64,000 nt of DNA, from assembly GCA_930367205.1 (NCBI GenBank), contig OV884012.1, positions 52,473,239-52,537,238 on the forward strand, in the 5' to 3' direction. The stretch comes from Acanthosoma haemorrhoidale. Lineage: Eukaryota; Arthropoda; Insecta; Hemiptera; Acanthosomatidae. Position numbers and translations under genes: made by a program. The notes under the pieces are model-generated. The model was given only the letters and a program-made list of their open reading frames with translations. It did no database searches and had not been told where the DNA came from. Positions 35,451 through 46,368 of the stretch are shown in pieces. Positions within the stretch are counted from its first letter, which is position 1, and every line of letters starts with the position of its first letter.

Positions 35451-37934
35451 AAAAATTGTAAATATATAATGATATGCTACGTAGAGTAGATAAAAATGTC
35501 TAACTGGTGACCAATGCATCACACCTCGGACCTTGAAAGAAGTAACTACCGTGACTGGACAAGCCTTGGGTTCTCGGCATCTTCCCTAGATGGCCAGTCT
35601 AATGGCCATCATTTGTGAAGATGGCTGCTTTACGGCTGGTTTACCTCGCAGCAAGGAAAAGGCCTGGCCACTATAATACTCCTTGCCTTATGCATTTAAG
35701 TGCCATAGCAGTTTGTTTTTAAGTCTCTTTCAACATATTCATCGAGTAAATGAGCGCTAAATAGGTTATTGGACAATTCCATCGAGGTTGTAGTATGTTT
35801 CTTGTTTAAGTTTTTTGTCCATATTCAGGATATATTATGCTACCGCTCTGCTTTCATAATCCCTTACACATTATAATATAAATTTCTTGGTTGGATTTCC
35901 CAGAAACTAATTGTCTTTAGAGTGGCATTATATACTGATGAATAGGACAAGAGGACACCTGAGAACGAGGAAGCCAATAAAAGACTCAATGGCCGATAAT
36001 AAAGGCAGTTCTACCAAGGATGGCATGATATACGTCAGAGAAACTGAATCAGGCAAATGCAATTAAATAACCACCAGGTTGCAAGAAATAAAAACATAAT
36101 AAATGGGTTCAAATGCATTCAAGCAGGGTTGATATTATGGAAAAAGTTAGTTTGTTGCAGGACAATGTAACTAAAAATATGATATGTGACTATAAGACAA
36201 ACTAATATAAGTTTTTCATACTTGATTCTATTCAGAGATCTGAAAAATGTTCAGAAGTAAAAAGTTTGTAGTTTTAGCCATGAGCTGATCTTATACTCTT
36301 ATAAAAGTGGTTTGCTCTCTCAAAAGTTAATTTATTACTTAACTAGTGTATTCCTTATTGTGAGCTCTGTGTGACGAAGAGACGAGTTGAGTGGTTTTAA
36401 TTAATAAGCCATTTTACTCCAAAGTAACAAGACTCTAAAGCACTGCTTATAATAAGCATTATAATACAATGTACTTTTGCATTTAATTATTTCAATAAAG
36501 ATAGCTATACTTAAAAAAAAGGTAATTTAGGCATTGGTGTCGATATTGGCGAGCTGTGTGGCTGAAGGTTGAGCTATTACTGGAAGTGATGGTATCGGAA
36601 ATAGCGGAGATAACCCTAGAGGAGATCAACTTTCAGTTAGCCTCTTATAAGAGAAAGGTTTAATTTTTTTTTCTTATTCTAGCGAACCGATATTCTGCGG
36701 ACAGTGATGAAGAGGGGGCCTCGCTCTAGAAAGGGAACAATGTCAAAGTAACGTAAATATTCAGATGATTCAGCCAACAAGGACAGGTGGAATAGTTTAA
36801 TTTGACAGTCTATTAACTTTTTTTAAGGATTTTTTTTTCCTTTTTGTAAAACAGAACCATTAATTTTTTTTTTGTTTAGTTTATCATTCACTCTGAAGAT
36901 GCCAATTCAGATCTGAGATATTAACTCGACAAAAGTAGGGATATTATTTAGAAACAATTAATTCCTGGTGATTCATTTTTTGAAAGTCATGCAGGGGGGC
37001 ATAAAGTGGCCCTCACAAGTGTGTCCAGTTTTCGTAATTTATTCTTAACGTTTTTTTATTGTTCCCTAATAAATGTTTTTGTCACTAGTCAAAGTTAAGG
37101 ACTTAGAGAGCATATTGAAAAATTAAGTTTTTGAACTTGAATTTTCGATTGATTGGTACCGACATTTTGTTTTTTTTCAGCATTTTTAGTGCTAGTATTA
37201 TTTCTCCCAGCATTCAATAATGGTTTTGAGGGAGTGATGAAAGTATGGGTTTTCATGCTCGTTTTAGATTACATTTCACACGCTGTTCTATAATTTTTTT
37301 TCCCATTATTTCAATGATTATGTCTCTCTCTCTTAATCATGAAAAACCTGAAACTGTATTTATTCCAGGTCTAATTTGGTTACCTGAAGTCATTCAAAAT
37401 ACCCCATAAAGCGTAAATAAGAGCTATTAATTAATTACTTGGTAATAAATAAACTAGATTTTTCTTGATTAATGATGTGTACTTTTATTTTTTGAGCTCT
37501 AGTGTTACACAAAGTCATTAAAACTGTCATCGTGTGCTCGTATATAAAGCAGTGATGTTTTCCATGTTATTTTCAACATACAACAAATTTTTCAATTTTC
37601 AACCCCGATAGTGCTACAAAAAAAACTACCTTTATGGCACAACATGTCATTACTCGGTAGTTAAAAACAAAGGTTTCTCAATTAAGTGAAGTATCAAACT
37701 AACCAGTTAATTATTCTGATTGATAATATATGATGCTAGTTTTAACTGTAAGCACACAAATTCATTAAACCGGTATATTTAACTCAACTCGAACTACGAT
37801 AACCCGTTTCTACTCTATCCTTTTCTTCTATATCCGTTGTATTTTTTTTCCCCTTAAAATCTTCTTTTTTTATATAACTTTAGAAATTGTCCTTTAACCA
37901 CGAGGATAAAAACATAATAATGAATTTTTATAGA
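35451..37934. other. mostly AT-rich stretch with an 8 bp hairpin
   Basis: GATGGCCA ... TGGCCATC at 35589-35610 forms a perfect 8 bp stem inside a GC-richer patch (35500-35690). This patch directly precedes the SINE-like relic on the minus strand and may belong to the same composite element. No gene is seen through 37934. Confidence 0.5.
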
Positions 37935-38722
37935 CGCGCAGACAGGTGGATGGGTGGCCAGCAAAAAAGTCTAGCACTAAGCGTTTCCTATCCTTTCAAT
38001 CTAAAGTCCTGAGAACAATAGTTAATACCCCTTATTACGCAACAAAACCCTTTATAACGAACTTAATATACCCTACATTCTTGAACTCATCCTATCCAAG
38101 TTCAGGAAATTCTATCGAAACCTATCTAACCACCCTAATCCTAGCACAGACATTAAACTTCCCCTATACATCCCTATAATTCTACTGGGAGACTAAAGCG
38201 GGAATGGTTTCGTGACCCGCTATAAGCGGGACTCCTGGCAATGGTCGGGTTCTCCAATCATGCCTTGAATGTCTGTAGCTCTCGGGTTATTGGTCACTGC
38301 CTCGAACCCGTGAGGTGTGGATGGAGAAGGGTCTCCCTTTTAAAAATGTTTAGGAACCCCTAGGAAAATTAACAATCAGTACAATTACTGGGAAAGCGAA
38401 TAAGTAAATAACATACATCATTATACTTTTGCTACAAGAACAAATCGCAATGTAAAATAATTAAAAATTGTATAAAATGTAGCCAAGCTACAGGACATGA
38501 CCTATTGTAAATAGATTCATTTATGTAGAATCTATATTGAATTCTTTAATATTATAATAACAAGGGCATGAAAAAAAATGGAGGGGGTTTCCCAAGACTC
38601 GGCTTTCTCTTGTGAGGGACAAGGATGTGGATTTAGGAGGTCTCTGGTTTGTTTGTAAATACTGTATGAATAAAGAAGGCAGATTGTAATTTTATCGCAA
38701 TTAAGGTTGTTGTTAACCTAAG
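37935..38722 (+). mobile_element. LINE 3' end, copy C, with ORF2 C-terminus and a nested insertion
   Basis: The open frame from 37946 (77 codons) contains KRFLSFQSKVLRTIVNTPYY, the characteristic C-terminal region of jockey-clade ORF2 (family text is close to FQSKVLRxIVNAPWYV). After it come the family's 3' untranslated landmarks (GTGACCCGCTATAA, GGACTCCTGGCAATGG). They are interrupted at 38338 by a 240 bp retroposon and resume at 38578-38593 with the duplicated target, CCCAAGACTCGGCTTTCTC and GGCAGATTGTAATTTTATCG, ending GTTGTTGTTAAC. It is the only copy that ties the 3' ends to an ORF and so identifies the family. Confidence 0.8.
38338..38577 (+). mobile_element. retroposon family 'B', copy 3, inserted in a LINE
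   Basis: A 240 bp insertion splits LINE copy C. It is flanked by a near-exact duplication of LINE sequence, ATGGAGAAGGGTCTCCC (38321) and ATGGAGGGGGTTTCCC (38578). It contains a 5' inverted repeat around TAGGAACCCCTAGG, the stem TGTAGCCAAGCTACA, the stem ATAGATTC ... GAATCTAT, and ends AACAAGGGCATG plus A8. Size and layout match the 257 bp copy at 7696. It is younger than the LINE copy it interrupts. Confidence 0.8.
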
Positions 38723-40499
38723 ATGTATTATTATTCTACAGTCCTTGGAAAGAAATTTTATTCTTGTTTGGAGGATTTAATACTATTAAATACAGGGGCT
38801 ATCACTGTTTAGGATCAGTAAAAAGCTATATAATTCCTTGTAAAATTAAATATTGTTTGTGTAATTATTAGTGAATACAAATGAAATATTTACCTGAATT
38901 TATCCCCTGAATAATTTATCCCCAAATAATTACTTTACCGCTAAGGTAGATTTTTTTTTACTCGTAGGGGCTCAACGAAACATGGCGGGTTATCCCTGTA
39001 GTGAACCCCATGCACAGCGTGAGAACCCCATTATGCAATGACTATGCCCCATACACCTCCACGAACTCATGGGACGTGCACATACGTGTGTGCTTTATCA
39101 CTGACCGCAATTACTTGAAGAAAACAAAGGGAAATCTCGCCTATTCCGGACCATTCAAGCGGATAGATATCCATCTGTTTAGTTTAGTTCTAAAAGCAAT
39201 ACTAAGAAGCAATAATTCGCACGTTTCTGTATTGGATTATGTTATTAATTTTTATTATGTTTCCTGTAAATTATCTGGAAATCAATTAACTACAATTGAT
39301 AAGTAATGTTGTGCACAGTTATTCATGCATCTTCCATTTACTACAAACAGTTATTATCTTCTAATAGTATTGCATAACATTCCAGGAAATTACTCATAAT
39401 GTGAAGAAAGGCACATCACCTCATTTAGAAATGTTGCATCTGAGCATATTATAAATAGATAAAAATTAATTACAGGAGCTGTAGATAATTTATAATAACC
39501 CTGGTATTGATGACCACGATCTCAAACTCAACATCCAGTGATGAAACCGAACTTGTGGTTTAATGTCTGTTGTTGATGTGAATCGCAGCCAATTTTTTTT
39601 TTCTCAATTTTAAAGTGAAGAAGCTATGACGAATGAGAAAAATCATATATTGCACAAAATGTCGAAATTCCAATTGAATTTGCCTACAGTCCTCGACTCG
39701 TGTCTATACTTCATGGTCGTGTCATCGGCTTCGGATCGCAATGAAATTCATGAGTGTTTAATAGTGTTGAGTGGCTGATACGGAATTGGATTGGGTGGAT
39801 GCTTTAAAAACAAGATTTGAACATATTGAAGTAATCTCGAACTTTTGTTAACTAATCTTAAACGGGATGACTATCTATTCTACCATTCCTTTGAATGTTA
39901 AGGCTATATTTCTCAGATCAATTGGGATATAATGTTTCACCACTTATTTTCTTCAATTCAAGGCAAAGGAGGAATACACTACCTGAAGCCCTCACTTATG
40001 ATCGTGAAATAAATACAGCATTATTGAGATTAGTTCCTGTCATGATGCAGCCAAGTAAGTGTTTGGCTATCTTTCGTCGTATGTATTGTAATGTTATTTT
40101 TAAGAAGGATTATTTTATTACAAAAAATATAAAATAAATTATAAAAAATTGAAATCTTAAATTAGTGAATGTAACAGCAGGAAGTATGAGTAATTGGAAT
40201 TGTTGAGAGGAAGACAGGGACTGCAGTTGTTTCTAGTTACTAGGAGAGGCCAGTTCTTGAGAGAGGCTGTAAAAAGTTGTCAGTTTTTGGAATCGCTCTA
40301 AGAAGAGAGATGTTGATGATAATTTGTACCAGTTTGCGGTTGGTCAAACATATTTGATGTGGTATACTTGTCGGCTGTTTGCTTGATCAGGAGCTCTCTG
40401 TGAAAAGCGATACGCTTCGTGCCACTGGGCTAGCTTCTATACTTAAACCATGACGTGGTTATATTTTTGCGTCCTGGTGTAGTCTGTTACACTCTTCGG
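38723..40499. other. non-coding stretch; its right part may be the internal region of the minus-strand LTR element
   Basis: Frames at 39001 (101 codons) and 39895 (80 codons), both plus, have no recognisable content. If the LTR at 40520-40829 is a 5' LTR read on the minus strand, the leader and gag region should lie just below 40500. I see no gag or pol motif there, so the element is truncated or decayed. Confidence 0.45.
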
Positions 40500-40517
40500 A
40501 TCACGTCGGGGCCACCA
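40500..40517 (-). promoter_or_regulatory. primer binding site complementary to tRNA-Trp
   Basis: On the minus strand this reads TGGTGGCCCCGACGTGAT. With one change (G for A at position 6) it equals TGGTGACCCCGACGTGAT, the complement of the 3' end of animal tRNA-Trp including its CCA. The CCA complement marks a reverse-transcription primer site, not a tRNA gene or SINE. It sits 2 nt from the LTR end. Confidence 0.7.
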
Positions 40518-40519
40518 GT

Positions 40520-40829
40520 TGTCGGGAAAGGTGCTCCGCCAGGGGCTAGGGTCTCGTCGACCCGGCCACTGCCCGGAGGGCGCCAAGAAAGAGATAAAAT
40601 GGGTAAAACTGTGGCCTTTGGCGTTTGCTGGCGGCTGTCAGAGGTCAGAGGACGGGCTATTCCCGCGCCCCTGGTCAGCTCCAGCCGAGCCGGGAGCATA
40701 AGCTAATCCCCCTTCTCTAAACTAACGCTGAGAAGATTTATTAATAAAATATGAAAACTTATGCGGGCGTTTTCTGAACCGTGAAGAGGTCAATTTCTAT
40801 TAATTCGTGGTGAAGAAGTAGGTACAACA
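40520..40829 (-). mobile_element. 5' LTR of a tRNA-Trp-primed LTR retrotransposon (partial element)
   Basis: Read on the minus strand, the block ends in CCTTTCCCGACA, a 2 nt spacer and the primer site, as a 5' LTR should. An AATAAA lies inside it (40746-40741), followed by a GC-rich part. The start is placed at TGTTGTAC (40829), giving TGT ... ACA ends and ~310 bp, but this end is a guess because no second LTR was found in the window. The superfamily is probably Ty3/gypsy by primer type, but without coding sequence this is unproven. The GC-rich part (40520-40700) is open on both strands for 60-83 codons, which I regard as meaningless. Confidence 0.55.
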
Positions 40830-42629
40830 GTTTTTATTTTATTTCATGTAAATGTTTGGTTGTCAAGGACCCCCTAAGATTTAATAAATAATAAGTTTAA
40901 TTTACATTTTATTTGTTTTTAAGGCCATAACATATATACAATAAAATGGCTAGCCACCAATGTAGGGCCCATCCATCTTTTTTTAATAATACCATAAAAG
41001 GTATATAATTGTATCTTATATAAGTTTTGCTTTCAATCCATCAGAAATATTAAATTAAATTCTCAATCATCTCTAACACGTATAATACCGAGAATACTGA
41101 TTAAGTGTTATCTTATTAATATTTAGTACAATAAGTCTTATTACAAAAATCTTAAACTATTTCCATGGTCACAGCTAATACTCACAACATGTTTATCATT
41201 TTTAGTTCTGCTAAATTTTAAAAGATAAAGCATACTATAAAAAAAAAATCACTTTTTCAAAGATGTATCAAATTCGAAAAATAATTCTTCAAACAAAATT
41301 ATTGTATTTTTTAATAATTCCTTTTTATATATATGATAGATTATTACACAGCCCGAAAAATGAGATTCTACAAGTACACTGATCGGTTGTATTTCGTCTT
41401 TATGTATGTTAATCGCCGTTTTTTTATGTTTGGGTGAATTTCAACCGCAAGGGTCATTGATTCCCATATATAGGATCAAAACAGAATATTTTTATAAAAA
41501 AAGATAAATACATAATATATTTTTTATCAATACTGGAAGACATTTATTACATTATGACAAGGCTGGGTCCAGCTTATATACATACATATCAGAAACTTTT
41601 AGTATATATGTAGGCGAGACGCGTGGAAATTCAAAGAAGAGACAGGTGGTGAAATAGACGACGGAGTTTGACAACTGTGTTCTTATGCAGTCATCGAACT
41701 TGTACAAATCTCGATGATTCTTTGATGCGGAGGATGCCAAAGGCCACTCACGTATCAGTCAGAGCTACTTTCTAATGCGGGCGGTTAGTTCCGTAATAGT
41801 GGTGCTACAGATCTCCAGCTTACCTTCAGCATCTTCTCGCCGTTCTAGTTCATGGCGACTGCGTCACCTTCGACTCTTCGAGGGTACAATTACACACCAT
41901 AAGGGATAGGTTTCAGTTTTTAACGGGCACATCTGGATGTATGAATGAACGTAGCGGTTGTGAAAAAAATCTACATAAATGGAAACTTTGCTTACATAAT
42001 TCAAAATAGTCCTGGTCCTTATCATAGTTATGGTACAACAGAGGATCTGAAGATTAAGGTAAAGTAAAACATTTGTTGGTTAAGGTACAATCACACCCTT
42101 CTAGGATATAAAATCTCTTTGTGCTTTGAATTTTAAAAAAGGGAGCATTCATACATTATATAAAATCCCGATAAGATGTGGTCTATCTATGTAATCCATA
42201 TAAACTGAAATGGACCTCACCTTTGAAAAGCCTAAAGGACGAAAATATAAAGTTTTCCATTGTAAAAAAAACACATGTAACCAACTAAAATAAAAATACT
42301 ATTTGGACCGGTCCAGCGATTTCACTGACTTCCAAAACTTTATTTTTAGGTATTTTTAAATTTATTTTTCGGTTAATTATTAAAGGAAAATTCTAATTAG
42401 CTTTACAACTATGCTTTGAGAATACTAACAATCTGTCTGTGCTTAATTGTTTAACTATAATTACCGTTATTACGTCTTACTCAACCATGAAGTATAATGA
42501 CAAATATTTTTGATTAAGTGAGTGTTTGTAGCTAAGGGGAGCATGAAAGGAAAAAATATAAGCATACAACAAACCTTTCAATTTGTTTAGTTTGTCTCAG
42601 ACACTAGAAATTTTCGAAATAATACCAAT
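40830..42629. other. AT-rich stretch with one GC-richer patch at 41560-41900
   Basis: In the patch, the minus strand has a donor-like AAG then GTAAGC (near 41824) and another GTGAGT near 41753. A 62-codon minus-strand frame lies at 41740-41552. The frame before the first donor has an in-frame TAG. This could be the 5' end of a minus-strand gene, but support is weak. The text GGGGAGCATGAAAGG plus A at 42537-42557 recalls the end of retroposon family B. Confidence 0.4.
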
Positions 42630-42643
42630 AATATTTAGTAAAA

Positions 42644-43011
42644 CCTCGTGACCTGCTATAAATAAGTGACAGTGGGAGTCCTGACAATGGCCAGTTTCTC
42701 TAATCATGTCCTGAGCGTCTGTGGCTCTCGCGCTCTTGGTCAGCCTCCGCTGGCTCTTATCCAGTGACGCGGCTGACGTAGGGGCGTGGGGGACATCCCA
42801 GGACTCCACTTCCTCCTTCGCATGCGAGGGAGGTGACAACCATGTGGACTTGGCAGGACTCTGGGCTGTTTGTATATATATAGTATGAATGAGCGAGTGA
42901 ATGAAAATTGTAAATATGGCATGAATGATGACACTTATCTCAATTACTCATTGCCTAATAAAAGGCAGATTGTAATTTTATCTTAATAAATTGTTGTTGA
43001 CTATCATTATT
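42644..43011 (+). mobile_element. LINE 3' end, copy D (exact 14 bp target duplication)
   Basis: The 368 bp insertion carries all family landmarks, from CCTCGTGACCTGCTATAAA to AAAGGCAGATTGTAATTTTATC, AATAAA and GTTGTTGAC. It is flanked by AATATTTAGTAAAA at 42630-42643 and again at 43012-43025, exactly repeated. This defines the element's 3' end beyond the AATAAA and shows that no long A tail is added, unlike family B. Confidence 0.9.
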
Positions 43012-43032
43012 AATATTTAGTAAAAAGGACCC

Positions 43033-43205
43033 TTTTTTTTTTTTTTAATATCGACTAATTTAAAATACATTAAGAAAAATCACGACGATTATTAATAATT
43101 TACAGCCAAAGAAAAGAATTTTAGTAAGATGGGGGATCGAACCCAGAATCTTCTCAGTCGGGTGCTCTACCAACTGAGCTTCTCTTCCAAGAGCTGACCA
43201 ACCCA
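43033..43205 (-). mobile_element. tRNA-derived SINE, copy 3
   Basis: On the minus strand the A box is AGCTCAGTTGGTAGAGC (43180-43164) and the B box TGGGTTCGATCCC (43145-43133), both near-canonical. The tail has TTACTAAAATTCTTTTCTTTGG and later a pure A run (T run on plus, 43033-43047). It landed a few bases from the 3' end of LINE copy D. A translation of this DNA gives a peptide-like frame (43311-43060 minus), which is an artefact of the tRNA-like sequence. Confidence 0.85.
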
Positions 43206-43542
43206 GCTGATAGATCTTCCACTTATATTTTGTTTTATAATTTTTATAAGCGGGCATGAGAGGCTCAGGACATGAGTGGGGATGTTGGTCTATGACAATA
43301 CCCCACGACATACATTTCTATTTACAATAGATCGCGAGGCCCCCACTGTTTTATGCGACGAAGAGGGCTGTAAGGTTGAGCCTTACTTAGTAAGGTGTTG
43401 ACAAGAGGATTTGGATAATCGGATTTACTTAGAATTTGGAAAATTATGAGGAAGTAAGGTCAAAGAGAGATGGTACATGGGTTAAAACATTAGCCAGCTA
43501 AATGATCGATAGTTAGTGTAACTATACATTCGAATCCATTTT
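43206..43542. other. non-coding stretch between insertions
   Basis: No gene. The sequence is less AT-rich than average near 43210-43390, but I recognise nothing in it. Confidence 0.5.
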
Positions 43543-43551
43543 TGAAAATCT

Positions 43552-43816
43552 GTTTTAAATAATCAAATCTGTATTGTGATAAAATTACAATCTGCCTTAT
43601 TGTGCCATAAGCAATTGCGATTTATGTTCTCATTCATACCATATTTACAATTCTTCATTCACTCGCTGATTCATAAAGTATTTACTGTCCAGAGACCTCC
43701 CAAATCAACATGGTTGTCCACCTCTTTCGCACGCGATAGAGGAAGTGGAGTCTTAAGAAGTCCTCCACGCTCCTCCACCAGCCGAGTCACTGGATACGCC
43801 CCAGTGGAGAGCTACA
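43552..43816 (-). mobile_element. LINE 3' end, copy E (minus strand)
   Basis: The reverse complement of the family runs from CCACTGGGGCGTATCCAGTGA through GGAGGAGCGTGGAGGAC and GACTCCACTTCCTC to AAGGCAGATTGTAATTTTATCAC. A 9 bp TGAAAATCT occurs on both sides (43543-43551 and 43817-43825), a likely target duplication. It is 5'-truncated within the 3' untranslated region. The 136-codon plus-strand frame at 43576-43986 crosses the element boundary and is spurious. Confidence 0.8.
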
Positions 43817-43825
43817 TGAAAATCT

Positions 43826-44340
43826 TTAATAATTTACATCGACGGAATGGCCTTACGGGATTCAGACCACGACAAGGCTGGCCGAATGGCCCGTTGCGAT
43901 GTTACCTTGCTCTCCGCACCGCTGGGTGTGAGAAACCCGAAGCCTTAACGAAGAATACAACAAAAGGGACCCACTTGCCGCGATAAGCGTTGACCTACTG
44001 TTTAGCCATCTGTGATAAGCGCTCGTTAGTCATCACTTCGGCGGATTTGTTCGATGTTCCAAAGAAGGTAGAAGAATATTGTTTGAAGAGTTCAACAGCC
44101 TTAAGTCCAAGAGAGGACATAAAGGGCAGGATGACGAGTACTGCACTGGTAGGCCACGAGAGCAAGGCCTCACAGAGCAACTGGGCCGGGGGATGAGCCT
44201 GTTGTTACAACATCCACGACCTCAGCCTTTCACATTCTTAATCGGTGCCCGCTTCGAGTTTTAGTACCGGCTATGATCTCTATGCTTGTTTAAAGTTCAC
44301 TGTTCTAGTTTGCGTCGTCTTGAAACGCTTCGGTTTAAAC
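43826..44340. other. GC-richer block of unknown origin
   Basis: About 500 bp at near 50% G+C lies between transposon copies. It holds overlapping open frames on both strands (61-68 codons), including a plus frame with KRSLVITSADLFDVPKKVEE and a minus frame with ALLSWPTSAVLVILPFMSSL. I cannot match either to a family. A TGGCCGAATGG word near 43881 resembles an A box, but no B box follows at the right distance. Confidence 0.3.
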
Positions 44341-45214
44341 CTTGGCAGGCTTGAATTATTTTATCACCATTGCGCCTGGGAGATTGCAGAATTTCCCGGG
44401 ATTATAACTTTACTTTGAAGAGGTAGGTTGAAGTCAGAGAGTCTTACAAGTCGCTTTGAGTAAAAATTAAATTAAAAGATCATGTTGGAAGGCTGGTTGT
44501 TGGCTATTCATTATTCATTAATAAATATACACCACTCTATGGTCTACCCGCATTTTTTTTTTATACTGATAGTGCTTTCGGTGGCTGTACCATCTTTATC
44601 AAGTATATTATAAATGAAATACCAAATAGGGTATACAAGTTTAAAAATTAAAACTACAGAGGAAAGTTGAACGATGTGTTCCATTTCAGCACAATCAGAT
44701 GGGCTACTCAAGTACGGTCGGTAGCAGATCTAATTCAAATTAGGTAAATATGATTTGGGTTAAATTTGGGATTTGATTGGGCTGTATTATCAATGTAGAG
44801 GTGATAAACAACCTAATTAATTTATGATGAGTTAAAAAAACAGAGATGGCAAAATTAAAACCTTTGGCGATGAATTCTAGTTGTGATCGATAAGTTTCAG
44901 AGACTTATCAGTCATTTTATATATAATTCACCAATCTTAACCAAAATTGTCTACCGGTGAAAAAGTTTTTTTTACTTTTATTTTCCATAAACAATATCTA
45001 ATTGAAAATAATAAGATATTTATTTATTTGTTAGTATAATAAATATACAGTCCTTCTCATCTATTTGTTTTACAATGACACAAGTGCTTTTGGCGGCTTT
45101 TTATCACCATTCTACACATTGTTCATTGTGAACTTATGTATCAATTATAATAATTATCAATGTTATTGAAATAATTGTGGCATGCATTAAGTACTTTCAG
45201 TAATACATTTTTTT
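44341..45214. other. AT-rich non-coding stretch
   Basis: No supported feature apart from T runs near 44553 and 45209. Confidence 0.6.
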
Positions 45215-45330
45215 TTTTTGTTGATAGCCACTTTAATGGGATGAATGATAACATGGATCGCAGCTACTTGCGCCTAATAATTGCCCAATAATAGGCAGAT
45301 TGTAATTTTTCCGCAATAAACATTATATCC
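45215..45330 (+). mobile_element. LINE 3' end, copy F (short)
   Basis: The last ~100 bp of the family: TGGGATGAATGATAACATGG, then TAATTGCCCAATAATAGGCAGATTG (broken here as TAATTGCCCAATAA and AGGCAGATTG), TAATTTTTCCGC and AATAAA. Its 3' end abuts a minus-strand LINE ORF2 fragment directly. Confidence 0.65.
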
Positions 45331-46368
45331 GAAGGAGCCCAGGACCCATCATCACGACGGAGTGGCTGTGAAACAGGATAATACTTTAGGATTTTTTTAG
45401 TTACATTCCACAGGGAGTTATCCCTGGCAGACAGACAGGAGAGGTGGGAATTTAAGGAATCGGAACGAAAGAATGCCTATTGCCGCTTTACCAATCTGCA
45501 GTACTGATAGTACGAGTGGCGATCAGCAGGATGCCGGGATCTTTGGCACACTGTTCTGGAGCGGTTCTTGGATTGGATTAGAACTTTGAGATGCTGAGGT
45601 GAACGATTATGATTGTAAATTTTTGGATGACGATGGGGCGACGATGCCTCCCAAGCCGACCTCTGGATCAGAGTAGTGAAAGAATGCTCTGCGCCGTCCA
45701 GGTCTTGGAATGTTTTCAGGGACACTTTGAGGTCTACGGGATCTGTAAGAAGCTGGTGGAAGTGGTTCCAGTCAACTGGGTCTCTAATAAACGAAGAAAG
45801 AGGCTATTTGTGAATTGGTCTTAGGGAAATGGATAATAATAAAGGGCTATGATTGGAGGAGAGGTCATCGAGGCGCGTGAGTGAATAGTTTAGTGTTCTT
45901 AAACTATTGTGGAAGAAAAAGTCAAGGAGATCTGGATTTCTGTTGGGATCTGTGTCAGGAGAGATAGTGGAGCAATGTTTCCGTGTGAGTACAAACAGCA
46001 AAGCACGTCCTCGTGTATTCGTGGATCTTGACACCCAATGTTGGTGCTTTGCATTTCAAGTACCCACCCACAAGGAAAAGATGTCCGATGGAGTCTAGAA
46101 AGGAGATTAATTGGGAATCGGAAATGGACTTATTGGGAAGGCAGTACACTGATGCTAGAGTAAGGGGGGAAGTGAAGGCGACTGACACTGCAGTGGACTG
46201 AAGGAAATCATGTGCTACCAAAGGAACTATGTGATGGGAAATGGATTTATGGACAATGACATCGGTACCTGCATGAGCTCTTCCATCTGGGTGATCAGTT
46301 CGATAACTCTGGTACTGTCGAACGGCAAATGGATTGACATTCTTAAGGTAACGGTAGTTACCAGACAC
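45331..46368 (-). pseudogene. jockey-like LINE ORF2 fragment: endonuclease domain and linker
   Basis: Minus-strand text in order: YRTDHPDGRAHAGTDVIV, FLQSTAVSVAF, LASVYCLPNKSISDSQL, FLVGG (family GGDYNAKH, here mutated to GGYLKCKAP), GSRSTNTRGRALL, NPDLLDFFF, SSNHSPLLLSIS (family SDHxP), DPVDWNHFHQLL, CQRSRHPADRHSY, then SLWNVTKKILKYYP and RRDDGSWAPSD. This is the second half of the AP-type endonuclease that nicks target DNA plus the linker towards the RT. The N-terminal catalytic Asn and Glu motifs are missing (5' truncation). The D/N and SDH motifs are altered, and there is a frameshift near 46050 and stops near 45806 and 45478. Inactive. Confidence 0.8.

Noticed and set aside
40170..40491. 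A plus-strand LTR bounded by TGTAACAG and CTGTTACA (322 bp)
   Set aside because: The sequence right after it reads as the tRNA-Trp 3' end with CCA, so the primer site faces the other way. The LTR belongs on the minus strand at 40520-40829, and the 8 bp inverted words are probably coincidence.
40455..40706. Overlapping open frames on both strands in GC-rich DNA
   Set aside because: They lie in the LTR and primer site. The open frames reflect the lack of A/T-rich stop codons.
43060..43311. 83-codon minus-strand frame with a protein-like centre
   Set aside because: Its centre is the translated A-box to B-box region of a SINE.
43576..43986. 136-codon open frame on plus
   Set aside because: It crosses from an inverted LINE 3' untranslated region into an unrelated GC-rich block. 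No family match and no shared frame across the boundary.
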